DNA from: Akkermansia muciniphila
Lineage (GTDB): Bacteria; Verrucomicrobiota; Verrucomicrobiia; Limisphaerales; UBA9464
Length of the DNA: 35,251 bases
NCBI GenBank assembly: GCA_945883815.1
Contig: CAMCYJ010000029.1
Location: 1-35,251, forward strand
Reading direction: 5' to 3'
This document shows, piece by piece, positions 32,797 through 35,251 of the stretch. The position numbers were made by a program, and so were the translations under genes. The first letter of the stretch is position 1. The number at the start of each line of letters is the position of its first letter. The notes beneath the pieces were generated by a model. It made no database searches, was not told where the DNA came from, and was given only the letters and a program-made list of their open reading frames with translations.

Positions 32797-34311
32797 ATGG
32801 AGGACACCAATTCCCTGATCGAACAGCGCCGCCAGAATCTGGCCGGACTCAATGCCCGGGGTGTCAACCCGTTCATGAACGCGTTTTCGCCCGATGCCCA
32901 ATGTGGCACCGTTCGAACCGAGTTGGCCCGTTGGGCCGAATGGAACAAATCCGTCGAGCCGAAGGGTGAGCCGGTGGGCTTGGCGGAGGGCACCCGTGTG
33001 CGTCTGGCGGGTCGCATCACGGCCCACCGCGACATGGGCAAGAGTCAATTCCTCGACTTGCGCGACGTGAGTGGTCGCATCCAGCTTTGGATCCAGCCCA
33101 AGGTCTTGGGCGAAGAGGCAGCGGAGGTCTTCAAGCTCCTCGACCTCGCTGATTTCATTGGGATTGAAGGCACTTTATTCGTCACCCGCATGGGCGAGCC
33201 GAGTGTGAAGGTGGAGTCCTTCACGCCCCTCGGGAAATCCCTGCGGCCACCCCCCGGCAAGTGGCATGGGTTGGAAGACACGGAGATCCGCTACCGCCAA
33301 CGTTACCTCGACCTCATCGCCAACGAGTCGGTCAAGGACGTCTTCCTCAAGCGGTCTCAGATCCTGAAGGAAATCCGGGGCTTCTTCCACCTGCGGGGCT
33401 ATGTGGAAGTGGAGACGCCGATGATGCAGGCCATTCCCGGTGGTGCTGCGGCCCAGCCGTTCAAGACCTTCCACAACGCCCTCGGCTGCGAGTTCTTCAT
33501 GCGCATCGCGTTGGAGTTGTACCTCAAGCGTCTCCTGGTTGGAGGTGTGGACAAGGTGTTTGAGATCGGCCGTAATTTCCGCAACGAAGGCCTATCCCGG
33601 CGGCACAACCCCGAGTTCACCATGCTCGAGGCCTACGAAGCTTACGGCGACTACGCCACCATGATGGAGACGGTCGAGTCCCTCATCCGTCACCTGGCCC
33701 TGAGCGTCGTTGGTACACTCAAGATCGAGCACCGCAACGCCGATGGCGATATTTTCAAGACGATCGATCTCTCCCACTGGCGTCGCGCCCGTTACAAGGA
33801 CCTCGTGCGCGAGAAAGCCGGGGACGATTGGTTCCAGGTGTCGCCAGAAGAACGCCGTCGCCGCGCCGTTGAAGACCTCAAGCTCTCGGGAGACATCGCT
33901 GCTGGCTACGAAGACTTTGAAGTCACCGCAGCCGTCTTCGAGAAGCTCGTCGAGCCCACCCTCATCCAGCCCACCTTCGTCACCCACCTGCCCAAGCAAT
34001 TGGTGCCCTTGGCCAAGATCTCCACCGAAGATCCGACGACTGTGGAAGTCTTCGAATGCTGCATCAACGGCCAAGAGATCGCCCCGGGCTACACCGAGCA
34101 GAACGACCCCATCGCCCAGCGCGAGGCCCTCGAGCATCAGGCCGGCGGCGAGCAGCAGAAGCTCGACGAAGATTTCCTGGTCGCCCTCGAACACGGAATG
34201 CCCCCGGCCGGCGGCATCGGCATCGGCATCGACCGCCTGTGCATGATGCTCCTCGGTCAGGAAAGCATCCGTGACGTGATCCTCTTCCCGCAACTCAAGC
34301 CCAAGGCGTAA
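32797..34311 (+). CDS. lysS: Lysyl-tRNA synthetase, class II
   Basis: Charges tRNA-Lys. The 504-residue product is the normal class II size. The N-terminal OB anticodon-binding domain is RVRLAGRITAHRDMGKSQFL onward. Motif 1 lies around FFHLRGYVEVETPMMQ, followed by IPGGAAAQPFKTFHN and FMRIALELYLKRLLVGG. Motif 2 is FRNEGLSRRHNPEFTMLEAY, and motif 3 near residue 475 is the GIGIGIDRLCMMLLG stretch followed by SIRDVILFPQLKP. The ATG at 32797 (MEDTNSLIEQRRQNL) is the family start. All key class II residues appear present. It stands alone, flanked by a hairpin upstream and a repeat cluster downstream. Confidence 0.96.
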   Translation: MEDTNSLIEQRRQNLAGLNARGVNPFMNAFSPDAQCGTVRTELARWAEWNKSVEPKGEPVGLAEGTRVRLAGRITAHRDMGKSQFLDLRDVSGRIQLWIQPKVLGEEAAEVFKLLDLADFIGIEGTLFVTRMGEPSVKVESFTPLGKSLRPPPGKWHGLEDTEIRYRQRYLDLIANESVKDVFLKRSQILKEIRGFFHLRGYVEVETPMMQAIPGGAAAQPFKTFHNALGCEFFMRIALELYLKRLLVGGVDKVFEIGRNFRNEGLSRRHNPEFTMLEAYEAYGDYATMMETVESLIRHLALSVVGTLKIEHRNADGDIFKTIDLSHWRRARYKDLVREKAGDDWFQVSPEERRRRAVEDLKLSGDIAAGYEDFEVTAAVFEKLVEPTLIQPTFVTHLPKQLVPLAKISTEDPTTVEVFECCINGQEIAPGYTEQNDPIAQREALEHQAGGEQQKLDEDFLVALEHGMPPAGGIGIGIDRLCMMLLGQESIRDVILFPQLKPKA

Positions 34312-34458
34312 CCGTCTCTCCTACCGAGTCGCCACTCGAAGAGCCGTTCACGGAACCCTATCGATACCGAGATGCGACAGCGCGTGGGCGCAGCCCCCGT
34401 TGCGATTCAGCTACCCCACCTTTGGCTCCGTACCCCCCGTGGCTGACGCCGGGCGGTA

Positions 34459-34567
34459 GCGGGGCGGGCCGGAGAGAGCATTGGAACGTGAACATCCTGC
34501 TCCCTCATCGCGCGCAGCGCGAAAGCGTCCGATGGACACGTTCCCTGCGAACGCAGGCCCGCCCCGC
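34459..34567. repeat. Palindromic extragenic repeat, copy 1
   Basis: A 109-bp unit with perfect 12-bp terminal arms GCGGGGCGGGCC (34459-34470) and GGCCCGCCCCGC (34556-34567). Inside are GGAACGT (34483-34489) and ACGTTCC (34538-34544) and a central CGCGCAGCGCG core. It belongs to the same family as the copies at 34703 and 35139. The 147 bp between lysS and this copy show nothing recognised. Confidence 0.85.
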
Positions 34568-34702
34568 GGAGCCCCCCCCCCGCGACCGACGTGCCTTACC
34601 AGTCCCCTGGCACTTGGGCCCAGGTCTTGAAGGTCGTGAAGGCCTTCCTCTGAGAATCTGTGCCTCATTCCGAATCGCCTCGAGTCAGGTTCCCTCATCG
34701 AA

Positions 34703-34836
34703 CCCCCAATCCACGAAGCAGCAGCGGGATCGGGCCGGAGCGAGCATAGGAACGTCGACATCCTAATTCCCGTCGCGCGACAGCGCGAAAGCCCAGCCGG
34801 CCCCAACGTTCCCTGCGAGCGCAGGACCGATCCCGC
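34703..34836. repeat. Palindromic extragenic repeat, copy 2
   Basis: Terminal arms GCGGGATCGG (34724-34733) and CCGATCCCGC (34827-34836) pair perfectly; extended by three bases each, 12 of 13 match. The internal GGAACGT/ACGTTCC arms and the GCGCGACAGCGCG core are kept. The 21 bp to the left (CCCCCAATCCACGAAGCAG) are shared with copy 3, which suggests duplication of a longer unit. Confidence 0.85.
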
Positions 34837-34918
34837 GGAGCCCCCACCGCCCACAAGCCCCAGGCGCCAGCCCCAGCACTCTAACACCACAAAACACGTG
34901 AGAGCACCCGGGGGTATG

Positions 34919-35010
34919 CGGCGTTCCTTCAGAGCGCTCCGGTTGTGCGCCATACCCGGGGTTTCACCCCGGGCTGGTATGCGGTGCCCCGTTGGGGCAC
35001 TCCGAACGCC
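34919..35010. repeat. Compound multi-hairpin element
   Basis: Outer arms GGCGTTC (34920-34926) and GAACGCC (35004-35010) enclose two perfect hairpins: CCCGGGGT/ACCCCGGG (34955-34962, 34966-34973) with a 3-nt loop, itself flanked by CATAC/GTATG, and GTGCCCC/GGGGCAC (34984-34990, 34994-35000). The form is a branched cruciform. It is different in sequence from the neighbouring repeat family. Confidence 0.75.
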
Positions 35011-35138
35011 TTACCTTCCCCAGAGCCCCCACCGCCTCCACGTCCCCAGCGCCCCAGCGCCATCACCACAACACATCGGGTCAACGACGTTTGTTTTTCC
35101 TCAACGGCGACAATCAAACCACCTCATAGAGGGACAAG

Positions 35139-35251
35139 CCCCCAATCCACGAAGCGGCAGCGGGATCGGTCCGGAGCGAGCATAGGAACGTCGACATTCT
35201 GATCCCCTTCGCGCGACAGCGCGAAAGCTTAGCCGGCCCCAACGTTCCCTG
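35139..35251. repeat. Palindromic extragenic repeat, copy 3 (cut by window end)
   Basis: Begins with the same 20-bp left flank as copy 2, then GCGGGATCGGTCC (35160-35172), GGAACGT, the GCGCGACAGCGCG core and ACGTTCC. The window ends just before the right terminal arm, which by analogy should begin with GGACCGATCCCGC. Confidence 0.85.

Noticed and set aside
32304-33041. A 245-codon minus-strand frame across the erpA-lysS gap
   Set aside because: It overlaps the conserved ends of erpA and lysS, has no recognisable domain, and its codon pattern fits a shadow.

Overview
The window is about 35 kb of GC-rich bacterial chromosome with dense gene content on both strands. It most likely comes from the Planctomycetes-Verrucomicrobia group, probably Verrucomicrobiota. 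This is inferred from a multidomain 'planctomycete-type' cytochrome (PSCyt/DUF1592-DUF1588), a PqaA-like secreted hydrolase, a double amidohydrolase, a DnaE with a proline-rich insert between PHP and palm, and many palindromic extragenic repeats. No marker gene in the window fixes the lineage. No tRNA, rRNA, CRISPR array, integrase or transposase gene was recognised.

Layout. 1-2.2 kb: 3' end of trpS, a 167-bp long-hairpin element, hisI with an overlapping small membrane protein gene, then three tandem copies of a 133-bp palindromic repeat. 2.2-6.5 kb: an HNH endonuclease gene (minus), divergent from purL, followed by thrC. 6.7-13 kb: a circularly permuted ATP-grasp/alpha-E fusion and a transglutaminase gene 6 bp apart, a GT2 glycosyltransferase, and a convergent cation:proton antiporter. 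13.2-18.5 kb: a methyltransferase, a ROK sugar kinase convergent with rsmI, then the forward run yajQ, a hypothetical gene, ybeY, recO. 18.5-19 kb: a recO-dnaE gap with a strong minus-strand intrinsic terminator, a 42-codon minus-strand ORF and an operator-like dyad, suggesting an unannotated small transcript. 19-22.7 kb: dnaE. 22.8-31.9 kb: export-rich region with the PqaA-like hydrolase, the PSCyt protein, a minus-strand pair (double amidohydrolase and AONS-family PLP enzyme) and a secreted Ig-domain protein. 32-34.3 kb: erpA and lysS. 34.3 kb to the end: a cluster of palindromic repeats whose arms differ between copies yet still pair.

How the genes fit together. Most are housekeeping: translation (trpS, lysS, rsmI, ybeY), replication and repair (dnaE, recO), purine, threonine and histidine synthesis (purL, thrC, hisI) and Fe-S assembly (erpA). 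The less understood parts are the ATP-grasp/alpha-E/transglutaminase pair, a known but biochemically unassigned peptide-ligase-like association, the secreted enzyme set, the recO-dnaE small transcript and the repeat families. Several genes have a plausible -10 element only 6-11 bp before the start codon, so near-leaderless transcripts are possible.
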